Assembly: GCA_024224995.1 (NCBI GenBank)
Contig: JAAENB010000286.1
Span: forward strand, 1 to 6,774
DNA: 6,774 bases
Direction of reading: 5' to 3'
From: a bacterium
Lineage (GTDB): Bacteria; Spirochaetota; UBA4802; UBA5550
In this document: positions 1-5,725 of the stretch, piece after piece
How positions within the stretch are numbered: the first letter of the stretch is position 1
Layout of the letters: the number at the start of each line of letters is the position of its first letter
The notes under the pieces: model-generated
Database searches by the model: none
What the model was told of the DNA's origin: nothing
Seen by the model: the letters and a program-made list of their open reading frames with translations, nothing else
Translations under genes and position numbers: made by a program

Positions 1-256
1 CATCAAATTCTTGCATGTCCCTACATTAATTGAACTTTTAGAACCAATACAAGAGTCAGATTGCGCAAGTAGAGTGGTGGGGAAAAAATGCCACGACATC
101 CCTCGGAACATTGTGGACGCAAGAAAGCAGGTAATGTCCTGTATAATCTCTGTGTCAGCGCGAATGTTAGTTATGACTATTTTTACCATGATAAATGTAG
201 TTGATAATTTATATCAACCGTACCAGGTGTGGACCCTGGAAGGGCTGTGCGTCAAC
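1..256. other. No supported gene; edge region
   Basis: This stretch is open on both strands. On the plus strand an ATG at 11 starts a frame that runs to 316, but it lacks a Shine-Dalgarno site, runs through the inverted repeat and tandem repeats that follow, and has no recognisable motif. On the minus strand an ATG at 189 starts a frame that stays open to the window edge (63 codons), also without a ribosome binding site. I recognise neither protein and cannot choose between them. A gene fragment entering from the left on the minus strand cannot be excluded. Confidence 0.4.
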
Positions 257-287
257 ACCTCAGAGCTCTTTAAAAGAGCTCTGAGGT
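257..287. repeat. Perfect inverted repeat, 14-bp arms
   Basis: The arms 257-270 (ACCTCAGAGCTCTT) and 274-287 (AAGAGCTCTGAGGT) are exact reverse complements separated by TAA. No T-run follows on the plus strand, so it is not a canonical intrinsic terminator in that direction. As RNA it would still form a very stable hairpin. It may be an element end, a hairpin-type transcription boundary, or part of a dispersed repeat together with the repeats next to it. Confidence 0.8.
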
Positions 288-311
288 CAAACCCAAGGTC
301 AAACCCAGGTC
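284..311. repeat. 12-bp tandem direct repeat
   Basis: Two perfect copies of AGGTCAAACCCA lie head to tail at 284-295 and 296-307, followed by a partial copy (GGTC). The first copy begins inside the right arm of the preceding inverted repeat, and the partial copy leads into the REP-like palindrome. This points to a compact composite repeat with no coding role. Confidence 0.75.
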
Positions 312-580
312 ACTGAGCGGAGCCGAAGTGTATCTTCTGCAAAAACCGCCTCAGCGACCTCATCTCATACCCATACAAATTCAAGGTAAACTGCTCTTCC
401 TCTCCCGGGACATTGGACCGGTAAAGCTCTTCATCCGATTCCCCATCCATAGGAAGATACAATAATATCTCTTTGATTATCATCTCCAGGCTCTCTCTCC
501 CCCTGGTCCATGCTTACCTGGAAAAACTCCGAAGCCTTCTTCGGTATTTTGGTTAGTGTATTTTCTTGTGTTTGCGGCAT
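310..580 (-). pseudogene. Small hypothetical gene broken by a frameshift
   Basis: On the minus strand an ATG at 580-578 sits 6 nt after a strong AAGGAGGG Shine-Dalgarno site (594-587). The frame reads MPQTQENTLTKIPKKASEFF and on through VSMDQG, then ends at a TGA at 433-431 after 49 codons. The +1 frame is open from the GGGGGAGAGAGAG tract (about 491-503) to a TGA at 312-310 and reads ESLEMIIKEILLYLP, then GEEEQFTLNLYGYEMRSLRR, which looks like real coding sequence. Deleting one G from the tract joins the two into a protein of about 90 residues. The +1 frame has stops upstream of the tract, so it cannot be a separate longer gene. I do not recognise the family. A sequencing error or a programmed shift is possible; a degraded gene is simplest. 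The C-terminal residues (HFGSAQ) come from the REP-like motif, so the original 3' end may also be lost. Confidence 0.6.
311..330. repeat. REP-like palindromic motif
   Basis: The 20-bp sequence CACTGAGCGGAGCCGAAGTG has complementary ends (CACT/AGTG) and an imperfect GC-rich interior. Very similar CACTGAGC...GAAGTG motifs are, from memory, common dispersed intergenic elements in several bacterial phyla. Here it overlaps the 3' end of the broken minus-strand gene and supplies that frame's last codons and stop. Copy number in the genome cannot be judged from one window. Confidence 0.5.
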
Positions 581-608
581 AAGCTGCCCTCCTTATAGAA
601 TTTTTTAG

Positions 609-632
609 TTGACAATTCTTCAGGAGAGTTGT
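609..632 (+). promoter_or_regulatory. Possible promoter/operator upstream of the XRE gene
   Basis: A perfect TTGACA (609-614) is overlapped by an inverted repeat with arms ACAATTCT (612-619) and AGAGTTGT (625-632), 5 bp apart with one mismatch. A repressor site overlapping a -35 box would fit autoregulation by the downstream XRE protein. The matching -10 at 17 bp (TTTCTT, 632-637) is poor, so the promoter is uncertain. Confidence 0.3.
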
Positions 633-653
633 TTCTTAAAGGATCACATTAAG

Positions 654-688
654 AAGGCTCTCCGTTAGGATTGTCCGGGAAAAGCCTT
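654..688 (+). promoter_or_regulatory. Alternative leader hairpin competing with the terminator
   Basis: AAGGCT at 654-659 is complementary to AGCCTT at 683-688, with further pairs between 661-663 (TCC) and 678-680 (GGA). This hairpin uses the left arm of the intrinsic terminator at 681-716, so the two structures exclude each other. That is the arrangement of an antiterminator/terminator switch. I could not match the region to a known riboswitch class, and chance pairing is possible. Confidence 0.35.
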
Positions 689-716
689 ATCTCTTGCCGG
701 AGATGGGGCTTTTTTT
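681..716 (+). terminator. Rho-independent terminator before the XRE gene
   Basis: The left arm at 681-693 (AAAGCCTTATCTC) pairs with 700-712 (GAGATGGGGCTTT) through 13 pairs including two G-U pairs. The loop is 6 nt (TTGCCG), and the last arm runs into a seven-T tract. It lies about 50 nt upstream of the XRE start codon, so it either ends a short upstream transcript or works as a leader attenuator. In reverse orientation it is followed by only four T, so it may act weakly for minus-strand transcription too. Confidence 0.75.
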
Positions 717-763
717 ATTGTCTATTATCCCTAAATATTAAACATTCGGTTAAGGTCAATTTT

Positions 764-1111
764 ATGAGTTTGGGCAGCAAATTAAAACAATTAAGAAAAG
801 ATAATGATTTATCACAGGAAAAATTAGCAGAAAAATTAGATACTGTGAAAAGCCATGTCGGGAGGTATGAAAATGATAAAACTATTCCTTCGGCAGATAT
901 GGTAAAGCGTATCGCGCTTGCATTCAGTGTCTCAGCCGATTATTTGCTTTTTGATGAATCAGAGAAAGAAAATATTACTAAGATTTCAGATAAAAGACTT
1001 TTAAAACAGTTTGAAGAAGTTGATAAAATGGATGAGGATGATAAAGATTATATTATGAAAACCATTGATCTTGTGATTAATAAGAATAAGATAAAGCAAA
1101 TGGTTACGTAG
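764..1111 (+). CDS. XRE-family helix-turn-helix regulator
   Basis: This encodes a 115-residue cytoplasmic DNA-binding protein. Residues 3-62 form a classic Cro/C1-type HTH: LGSKLKQLRKDNDLSQEKLA, recognition-helix region around KSHVGRYEN (29-37), then PSADMVKRIALAF and the family-typical ADYLL (58-62). A short charged helical tail (63-115, rich in K, D and E) may serve dimerisation. The ATG at 764 is chosen because AAGG lies 8 nt upstream (752-755) and homology begins there; the frame is open from a TTG at 671, but that start would translate the terminator hairpin. No toxin partner or second operon gene is visible, so it looks solitary. The gene is clearly more AT-rich than its neighbours, which fits acquisition by transfer. 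It probably represses its own promoter; other targets are unknown. Confidence 0.9.
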   Translation: MSLGSKLKQLRKDNDLSQEKLAEKLDTVKSHVGRYENDKTIPSADMVKRIALAFSVSADYLLFDESEKENITKISDKRLLKQFEEVDKMDEDDKDYIMKTIDLVINKNKIKQMVT

Positions 1112-1211
1112 GAAGTTAAATCCGAATAGTCAAATTTTATAATGCCCAAAAAAATTTCCCCGCCCCGGTGAGGTGCCGCCCTAATCTTACTAAAGGAGAT
1201 CCATACCTGTC
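1112..1211. other. Convergent intergenic region, no clear feature
   Basis: The region lies between the convergent XRE and HEAT-like genes. It contains a GC-rich patch (about 1158-1180) and an orphan AAAGGAGAT (1193-1201) that looks like a ribosome binding site but has no start codon at a useful distance. No intrinsic terminator for the XRE gene is evident. Confidence 0.5.
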
Positions 1212-1239
1212 AAAAAGTCCCTTTTAGGGTACCGGACTT
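1212..1239 (-). terminator. Possible weak terminator of the eCIS-core/HEAT operon
   Basis: Read on the minus strand, AAGTCC (1239-1234) overlaps the stop codon of the HEAT-like gene and pairs with GGACTT (1220-1215) across a 13-nt loop. The final T of the stem begins a run of Ts (1216-1212). The 6-bp stem is short for an efficient terminator, so the call is tentative. Confidence 0.4.
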
Positions 1240-1756
1240 AAATTTCATACTCAATATTTTTAAAAGCGATTTCCAGTTCCTCTCCCACTTCCCCGGGCAA
1301 TTGCAGTTCTTTTACCCGGTTCAAGAAAGAAACCGCCTCTTCTCCCCCAATCTCTCCCAGTGCTCCAATCAGCGCGATCAGCAGCTCCGGTTCCGCTGTT
1401 TCTATTGACAGGGTTTTCTCCAGCACTTTTACTGCGTCCCTGCTTTTGGTTGGGCCAATTAATTCAACAAGCAGTTCCGGTCCCCGGGGTGTTATATTCT
1501 TCAATAATGCCTGTGCCAGGGCATCACCATAGTTTTGTGTATATATATCAACAAATTCATAAGCCACCTCCACATGAGGGAATTCATTTTCCAGCATCCA
1601 TAATAGTGCTTCTACAAAATCATCCGAGTCCTTTTCCCCTAACTGTTTGGCAAATTGGGTCATCTCCACCCGTACTTCCTCTTCCGAAATGAATGGCCCC
1701 AGGGGGAAATCCCAGCGCTCAAAATTTTGTTTTATTTTTTCCAATATTTCTATCAT
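1238..1756 (-). CDS. Acidic HEAT-like repeat protein, candidate immunity/partner protein
   Basis: This is a 172-residue soluble protein with no signal peptide or membrane segment. It is strikingly acidic: I count 36 D+E against 15 K+R. Residues 93-114 and 123-146 form an internal repeat (PELLVELIG...AVKVLEK and PELLIALIG...AVSFLNR), giving the paired-helix pattern of HEAT/armadillo-like solenoids; residues 1-90 are also predicted helical by eye. It starts only 3 bp after the stop of the eCIS-core gene, with its AAAGGA ribosome site (1770-1765) inside the end of that gene, so the two are probably translationally coupled. Small acidic alpha-helical repeat proteins directly after a large secreted effector are typical of immunity proteins or adaptors. 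That role is inferred here from position and composition, not from a recognised family. Confidence 0.8.
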   Translation of the reverse strand: MIEILEKIKQNFERWDFPLGPFISEEEVRVEMTQFAKQLGEKDSDDFVEALLWMLENEFPHVEVAYEFVDIYTQNYGDALAQALLKNITPRGPELLVELIGPTKSRDAVKVLEKTLSIETAEPELLIALIGALGEIGGEEAVSFLNRVKELQLPGEVGEELEIAFKNIEYEI

Positions 1757-1759
1757 CGA

Positions 1760-3922
1760 TCAATCCTTTATAATTAATTTATAGAAATATACCGTGGTTT
1801 TAGAACCTACCCAGTACCCTACACCACCGGCGATGAGGGTTCCTACGCCGTGTCCTACCCATGCCAATGGTCCGGCAACGTCTGCCGGGGTATACCATGT
1901 GGCAAAAACAGTACCCAGGATGGCTGCTCCCGCCCATCCTCCGGCAACTTCAACAGTAGTCAACAACCTGTCTTCGGCCTTGTAAATCCGGTATAAATCA
2001 TGTCCAATGGCTGCCACGATGAGGATCCTGCCGCCCCATTTAAAAACCGCTTTTACCTGTCCTACCCGTCTTAAGCGCTTGAGCTCCTGCTTAGCCGCTT
2101 CCGTTATCGATACCGGCGCTTCCACTCCCGCGGCTTTTAATGACTGTACAACAGCATCCATTCCGCCCTTTACCTGGATCTTTGAAGCGTCCGAGACCAC
2201 CAGGAATCTTCCGTTTCCCTTTTTTGAGAATTTGCTATTCTCTAATATTACTTCTCCCACTCCATTGGATGAATTTCGTACCCGCTTGCCTACCTCATCC
2301 CACATTCTCGATTCGGCAGCTTTTTGCATCAATTTAAGCAATCCTTTTTTCTTTGTATTACTAAGAGGGGCATTTTTCGGTATTTTGGCCTTGTTGAATT
2401 CCCTGTATTTAGCTTCCATCTCCGCTTTAAACTGCGCGTCATTTAAAATTCTATTATAGATCTCCATCAACTGTACTTCATTGAACTTTAGCGGGTTTGA
2501 TGTGGGCTTCAGCTCTGCCGGAATTTCAACGGATTTCGACTGGGTTACCGATGTATAAGGATCTCCTTCAGTTACAAACCACGAACACCCTCCCTTTCCT
2601 AATTCCGGTTTAAATGCGGGTTTTCCCTGGTTCAAATTGTCTAAAATAGCAAATGCTACATCAGGAGTTACCTTTCCTTGTCCTCCCACCAGTTTTATAG
2701 CCCGGGGATTTGGGGTTATATTCATTGCGCGAAACATGAATTCTTCTTCAGATGTATTCGCAGGCACCACTATTTGCTCAAATATTGCGGACGATATATA
2801 CCGGTCTCCATTGTAAACATCTACTTTAATTATATGCGTTCCGGGATACTGGGCAAAAGCCTTCCATTCTTTTTTATCTTTTGGACCTTCTACGCTCTCA
2901 GGCAAATCCTTTGTTTTTTGTGAATAAAGGGCATATGTTGAGGGATCATTCTGCGCGTACCAATAATATTTAAAATTTGTCGACTCCGGGACACCATCCA
3001 GGGAATAGGTTACTTTATCTCCTACCCTGATGACTCTCGGCGCTGTCGACCGTATCTGCGGCCTTGCCCCGTTGCCCTTTCTTTGTATTTGAGGACTTTG
3101 CTGTAATTGAGGCGATGCCTTGCGCTGTGATCTTTGTACGGCCTTGCCCTGCTGCACTACATGGGTCAGCTCATGAGCAAGAAGCAGTTTCCCGGTCCTT
3201 GTTGCGTGAGAATACTCATTGTTGGCAAAAAATATATCGCGGCCTGTTGTAAATGCCCTGGCATTAATAGCCTGACTCAATTTATTTGCCCGTTCACCCG
3301 TATGGATACGGACATTGCTGAAATCGTGATCAAAGCGGGATTCATAATAGCGGCGAGTTGAAGAATCAAGGGTTTGTCCGCCTCCTTTTATCCCTCTAAT
3401 ACCGGACTCAACACCGGAATCAACAGTAGAATCAACAGTAGAATAATTGCTCGAAGTGAATTTTGCCTGGATAGAAATAGTGTCGGTTTCTCTTTGAACA
3501 TCGGCATCAGACATATTAACAACTGTTTCCGCAACCCTGTCAGCTTCCTGTTCAAAACGGTCATTTGGACTTCCCACGGTCATTTTGGTTTGAACTTTTT
3601 TACTGTTGATTTCATTCCAGACATGGGCCGATTTAGCTTGAATAAGAGATGCAGAAGCCTGCCTGGCTTCATTCATATTATTCTCTCTAAGAGTTTGTGA
3701 TATCCGGTCAGGCTGTATTACGCCGGTTTTTATTAAGCGCTCAACAGCTTTGTTCCCAATAGTCCTCTGTAGTTGCATGATATAATCAACTGTAGGGTCC
3801 AATGAAATCTTGTGAGCTGCCTTTTGAGAAAATTGGCTTTTTTGTTTTTTGTGAATATGTGTCTGTGCTGAACTTTTTCCCGGATTTTGGCGAAAATATG
3901 ATCTATCTCTATTGTCATTCAT
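1760..3922 (-). CDS. eCIS-core (DUF4157) protein with glycine-rich hydrophobic C-terminus
   Basis: This 720-residue protein has the architecture of proteins linked to extracellular contractile injection systems. In order: LQRTIGNKAVERL (51-63), the conserved N-terminal motif of the group; QTKMTVGSPNDRFEQEADRV (111-130), a second hallmark; and the DUF4157 domain (about 184-258), with VRIHTG, ARAFTTGRDIFF and LLAHELTHVVQQ, carrying the zinc-protease-like H250-E-L-T-H254. A Q/R-rich linker (259-285) precedes a beta-rich Ig/PKD-like stretch (about 297-388) and an unrecognised region containing GGCSWFVTEGDPY (444-456). The C-terminus (627-710) is hydrophobic and glycine-rich, with zipper-like spacing in GGVGYWVGS, and could insert in membranes. 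There is no signal peptide, as expected for phage-tail-like delivery. The start at 3922 has AAGGGAG 7 nt upstream; another ATG 4 bp earlier meets a stop after three codons. A peptidase, a loading tag or a toxin are all possible roles; I favour an effector. Confidence 0.88.
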   Translation of the reverse strand: MNDNRDRSYFRQNPGKSSAQTHIHKKQKSQFSQKAAHKISLDPTVDYIMQLQRTIGNKAVERLIKTGVIQPDRISQTLRENNMNEARQASASLIQAKSAHVWNEINSKKVQTKMTVGSPNDRFEQEADRVAETVVNMSDADVQRETDTISIQAKFTSSNYSTVDSTVDSGVESGIRGIKGGGQTLDSSTRRYYESRFDHDFSNVRIHTGERANKLSQAINARAFTTGRDIFFANNEYSHATRTGKLLLAHELTHVVQQGKAVQRSQRKASPQLQQSPQIQRKGNGARPQIRSTAPRVIRVGDKVTYSLDGVPESTNFKYYWYAQNDPSTYALYSQKTKDLPESVEGPKDKKEWKAFAQYPGTHIIKVDVYNGDRYISSAIFEQIVVPANTSEEEFMFRAMNITPNPRAIKLVGGQGKVTPDVAFAILDNLNQGKPAFKPELGKGGCSWFVTEGDPYTSVTQSKSVEIPAELKPTSNPLKFNEVQLMEIYNRILNDAQFKAEMEAKYREFNKAKIPKNAPLSNTKKKGLLKLMQKAAESRMWDEVGKRVRNSSNGVGEVILENSKFSKKGNGRFLVVSDASKIQVKGGMDAVVQSLKAAGVEAPVSITEAAKQELKRLRRVGQVKAVFKWGGRILIVAAIGHDLYRIYKAEDRLLTTVEVAGGWAGAAILGTVFATWYTPADVAGPLAWVGHGVGTLIAGGVGYWVGSKTTVYFYKLIIKD
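3405..3440 (-). repeat. 12-bp in-frame tandem repeat in the eCIS-core gene
   Basis: Two perfect 12-bp copies (GAATCAACAGTA on the plus strand, 3417-3428 and 3429-3440) follow a diverged copy (GACTCAACACCG, 3405-3416). They encode STVD, STVD and SGVE just before the DUF4157 domain. The repeat keeps frame and probably forms a flexible linker whose length could vary between strains. Confidence 0.65.
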
Positions 3923-4030
3923 TCATTAACTCCCTTGGTTCAATAGAAAGAAACATTTTTTTGTATATCCATCTAATTATGTCATTTTTTCTGGGGCGAA
4001 GAAATGAGGTTAAAAAGACTCTCGTTATTA

Positions 4031-4059
4031 AATATACAAAAAGAAATCGATTTCGGCAA
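4031..4059 (-). promoter_or_regulatory. Probable promoter of the eCIS-core operon
   Basis: On the minus strand TTGCCG (4059-4054, -35) and TATATT (4036-4031, -10) are separated by exactly 17 bp. They match the consensus at 4 of 6 and 5 of 6 positions. Transcription would start near 4024, leaving a leader of about 100 nt before the start at 3922. Confidence 0.5.
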
Positions 4060-4092
4060 TTGAAAAAAGGCAGATAAATAAATTAATATCCA

Positions 4093-4183
4093 TTGGCCCC
4101 CCGACCCCTTGCAGGGGGTCGCACCCCCAAAGGGGCGTAAGAGTTTTGAAAAGGAGCCCATTTTAGCCCGGGGTTTTAACCCC
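4093..4183. repeat. GC-rich cluster of overlapping palindromes
   Basis: Within an AT-rich intergenic region this block holds several perfect inverted repeats. CGACCCC/GGGGTCG lies at 4102-4108 and 4115-4121. GGGGG/CCCCC lies at 4114-4118 and 4124-4128. GGGGTT/AACCCC lies at 4170-4175 and 4178-4183. The first two share the same G-run and cannot form together. A short direct repeat of AGCCC (4155-4159 and 4165-4169) is also present. No T-run follows on either strand, so it is not a standard terminator, although it sits where the dehydrogenase transcript should end. It resembles a dispersed intergenic repeat; copy number is unknown. Confidence 0.6.
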
Positions 4184-4217
4184 ACGTTATGATTCTCTTT
4201 GAACAAAAGGGTAATCC

Positions 4218-5510
4218 TTAGCAGGATTTACACATCTTTTGAATAGCGCCGGTAAGAATAAACTGCTGAATTTGTCTGGTACCGCCAATAACTTCCTGAA
4301 TTCGCGAAATTCCCAGGTAATCATCTATTATAGTATTATCATTTAAACCACTACCGCCCATGAGGTTTGCCATTTCATAGCATGTTTGAGCAGCATGCAA
4401 GGTCGCCTGGTATTTTAACTGCGAAGCGTTCATAACAAATGATTGATTAATGCTGCCCGGCAAATTCCCATTGTGCTGTTTCATGTGTCCATCATAAGTA
4501 CGACAGAAAGCAAGAATAGCGAGAGTAAGATTCGTAGTTTTCGCGATGAACTCCGCAAGAGTAAATCCAATGCCCTGAAACTTAATTACTTCCTGGCCGA
4601 ACTGCTTTCTCACACTGGCATAAAGAGCAGCAATGGAAATGGCACCCCAGCACATTGAAATTGCCATAATCGCAATAGACATTCTTTCAGGAGCCAGACC
4701 CTCAAAAAGGGCAAGTTTCCCTTTACCCACATCGCACAGAATTCTATCATTAGGAACAAAGGTATCGGTAAATGTCTCTTTCCCTAAGTGGATTTTTGGC
4801 ACGGAAGGAATGTTTACCCTTTCAACTTTTATGCTGGGATCATCCATATGCACAAGGCTTTGAGACATCCTGTTTTCAGAGTCCTTTGCGGAAGGATCTT
4901 CAGTGCCATAAATAACCCCGTATTTAGACTTGGGGCCATTTGACTGATAGCATTTTTCACCGGAAATAACAATGCCGTCATTGGTCCTTTTGGCAACGGT
5001 GTCCAGGTGCGTAGCATCGGATCCCCTTTTAGGCTCGGTTATGCATATGCATCCTATTGCTTTCCCGGTGATGAGTTCCTTTAGCGGTGTTAAGCATGTT
5101 TCTCTATCCTGGTGATGATGTTTGAGCGGATTTATGCATAGCATTGACGCGGTCATAATAAAATCTAATGAGGGATGAAACATTTGTGATGCAAGGGTTC
5201 GGCCAAATTCATATCGGAGGCCCCACTTATCCCCGTAATCAACATCGATCTCTTTATAGTTGTTCATGCGATTCAAATATCCGGCTTCACCAAAAGCCGG
5301 AACAAAATCATATGGATCTTCACTAAAATCAACAGAATTTTTTTTATCAAAATCAATACAGAATTTCTGAACCTCATCTAAAAACTTTTTTTCCTCATCA
5401 TCTAACGCGGTTAAAAGATTCAAATTAACAAAGTTGTACCTCTTTTGAAGAGTTAGAGATTCCAGAGTTTCATCCGGAACAATCTGAGTTTCCCACTTTT
5501 TTTTCGCCAT
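4218..5510 (-). CDS. Acyl-CoA dehydrogenase, LCAD/IVD-type active site
   Basis: This is a cytoplasmic flavoenzyme of 430 residues, slightly longer than the usual 380-400 because of a charged N-terminus. It should catalyse alpha,beta-dehydrogenation of an acyl-CoA, passing electrons from FAD to an electron-transfer flavoprotein. The FAD/substrate signature CICITEPKRGSDATHL is at 154-169, the RKQFGQEVIKFQ motif at 301-312 and the C-terminal MGGSGLN at 384-390. The common catalytic Glu before GT in MCAD-type enzymes is Gly here (IGGT, 408-411). Instead Glu275 in LAPERM matches the base of long-chain and isovaleryl-CoA dehydrogenases (LPQER and LDLER). The protein ends in CKSC. The ATG at 5510 follows AAAGGAG by 6 nt. 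It appears monocistronic, divergent from the acylase gene; no ETF, CoA ligase or hydratase gene is present, so the substrate cannot be named. Confidence 0.93.
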   Translation of the reverse strand: MAKKKWETQIVPDETLESLTLQKRYNFVNLNLLTALDDEEKKFLDEVQKFCIDFDKKNSVDFSEDPYDFVPAFGEAGYLNRMNNYKEIDVDYGDKWGLRYEFGRTLASQMFHPSLDFIMTASMLCINPLKHHHQDRETCLTPLKELITGKAIGCICITEPKRGSDATHLDTVAKRTNDGIVISGEKCYQSNGPKSKYGVIYGTEDPSAKDSENRMSQSLVHMDDPSIKVERVNIPSVPKIHLGKETFTDTFVPNDRILCDVGKGKLALFEGLAPERMSIAIMAISMCWGAISIAALYASVRKQFGQEVIKFQGIGFTLAEFIAKTTNLTLAILAFCRTYDGHMKQHNGNLPGSINQSFVMNASQLKYQATLHAAQTCYEMANLMGGSGLNDNTIIDDYLGISRIQEVIGGTRQIQQFILTGAIQKMCKSC

Positions 5511-5543
5511 TACAAACTCCTTTCAGGTTTTTTATTAATACAA

Positions 5544-5556
5544 ACGGCACTGCCGT
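5544..5556. promoter_or_regulatory. Palindrome in the dehydrogenase leader
   Basis: ACGGCA-C-TGCCGT is a perfect 6-bp-arm palindrome, 34 bp upstream of the dehydrogenase start codon and downstream of its predicted transcription start. It may be an operator for a dimeric repressor. Alternatively it is a small RNA hairpin; on the minus strand the T-run precedes it, so it is not a terminator for the gene. Confidence 0.4.
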
Positions 5557-5604
5557 AAAAAAAATTTCATGAGGCAAAGCTCAAGGGACAATTGATTCTC
5601 TAAA

Positions 5605-5632
5605 ATTATAACTTATTTTGAAAATAAATCAA
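5605..5632 (-). promoter_or_regulatory. Promoter of the acyl-CoA dehydrogenase gene
   Basis: On the minus strand a perfect TATAAT (5610-5605) lies 16 bp from TTGATT (5632-5627). The predicted start is near 5598, giving a leader of about 88 nt. The spacer is filled by the palindrome listed at 5613-5627. Confidence 0.65.
5613..5627. promoter_or_regulatory. Candidate operator inside the dehydrogenase promoter
   Basis: TTATTTT-G-AAAATAA is a perfect 15-bp palindrome occupying the spacer between the -35 and -10 boxes of the dehydrogenase promoter. That is a classical repressor position. Its AT-rich composition raises the odds of chance, and the regulator is not identifiable. Confidence 0.45.
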
Positions 5633-5668
5633 GAAGAAAAAATATGGGAGAAACTGTTTTAAGAATAC

Positions 5669-5697
5669 TTGACAATTATTGTTTATCTTTTTAAACT
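5669..5697 (+). promoter_or_regulatory. Promoter of the penicillin-acylase-family gene
   Basis: A consensus TTGACA (5669-5674) and TAAACT (5692-5697; 4 of 6 matches, with the key TA...T kept) are separated by exactly 17 bp. Transcription would begin about 20-25 nt before the start codon. It is back to back with the dehydrogenase promoter; the two -35 boxes are about 36 bp apart. Confidence 0.7.
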
Positions 5698-5725
5698 ATG
5701 TTTTTTAGCCACCCAGGAGGATATA

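Noticed and set aside
11..316. Plus-strand open frame of 101 codons
   Set aside because: No ribosome binding site, no recognisable motif, and its last third is made of the inverted and tandem repeats.
600..716. A named riboswitch in the XRE leader
   Set aside because: The competing hairpins are suggestive, but no consensus core of a known class could be matched by eye.
671..763. In-frame N-terminal extension of the XRE gene from a TTG at 671
   Set aside because: It would translate the intrinsic terminator hairpin, has no ribosome binding site, and lies outside the HTH homology; the ATG at 764 has AAGG at a good distance.
2007..2459. Plus-strand frame of 150 codons, and other plus-strand frames at 1360-1692, 3374-3700 and 4443-4863
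   Set aside because: All lie antisense to well-supported genes, lack ribosome sites and have no family motifs.
3733..3918. Minus-strand frame of 61 codons starting 4 bp inside the eCIS-core gene
   Set aside because: It is an alternate-frame shadow of a gene with clear family motifs, and it has no ribosome site distinct from that of the main gene.
1760..3922. A complete contractile injection system locus
   Set aside because: Only a core/effector-type protein and its small partner are present; no sheath, tube, baseplate or ATPase gene is in the window.
4102..4135. Intrinsic terminator of the dehydrogenase gene
   Set aside because: The hairpins are GC-rich but no T-run follows them on the minus strand, so a canonical terminator cannot be claimed.
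3982..4206. Minus-strand frame of 74 codons across the intergenic region
   Set aside because: Its sequence is mostly translation of the GC-rich palindrome cluster and the promoter of the eCIS-core operon; no start signal is visible.
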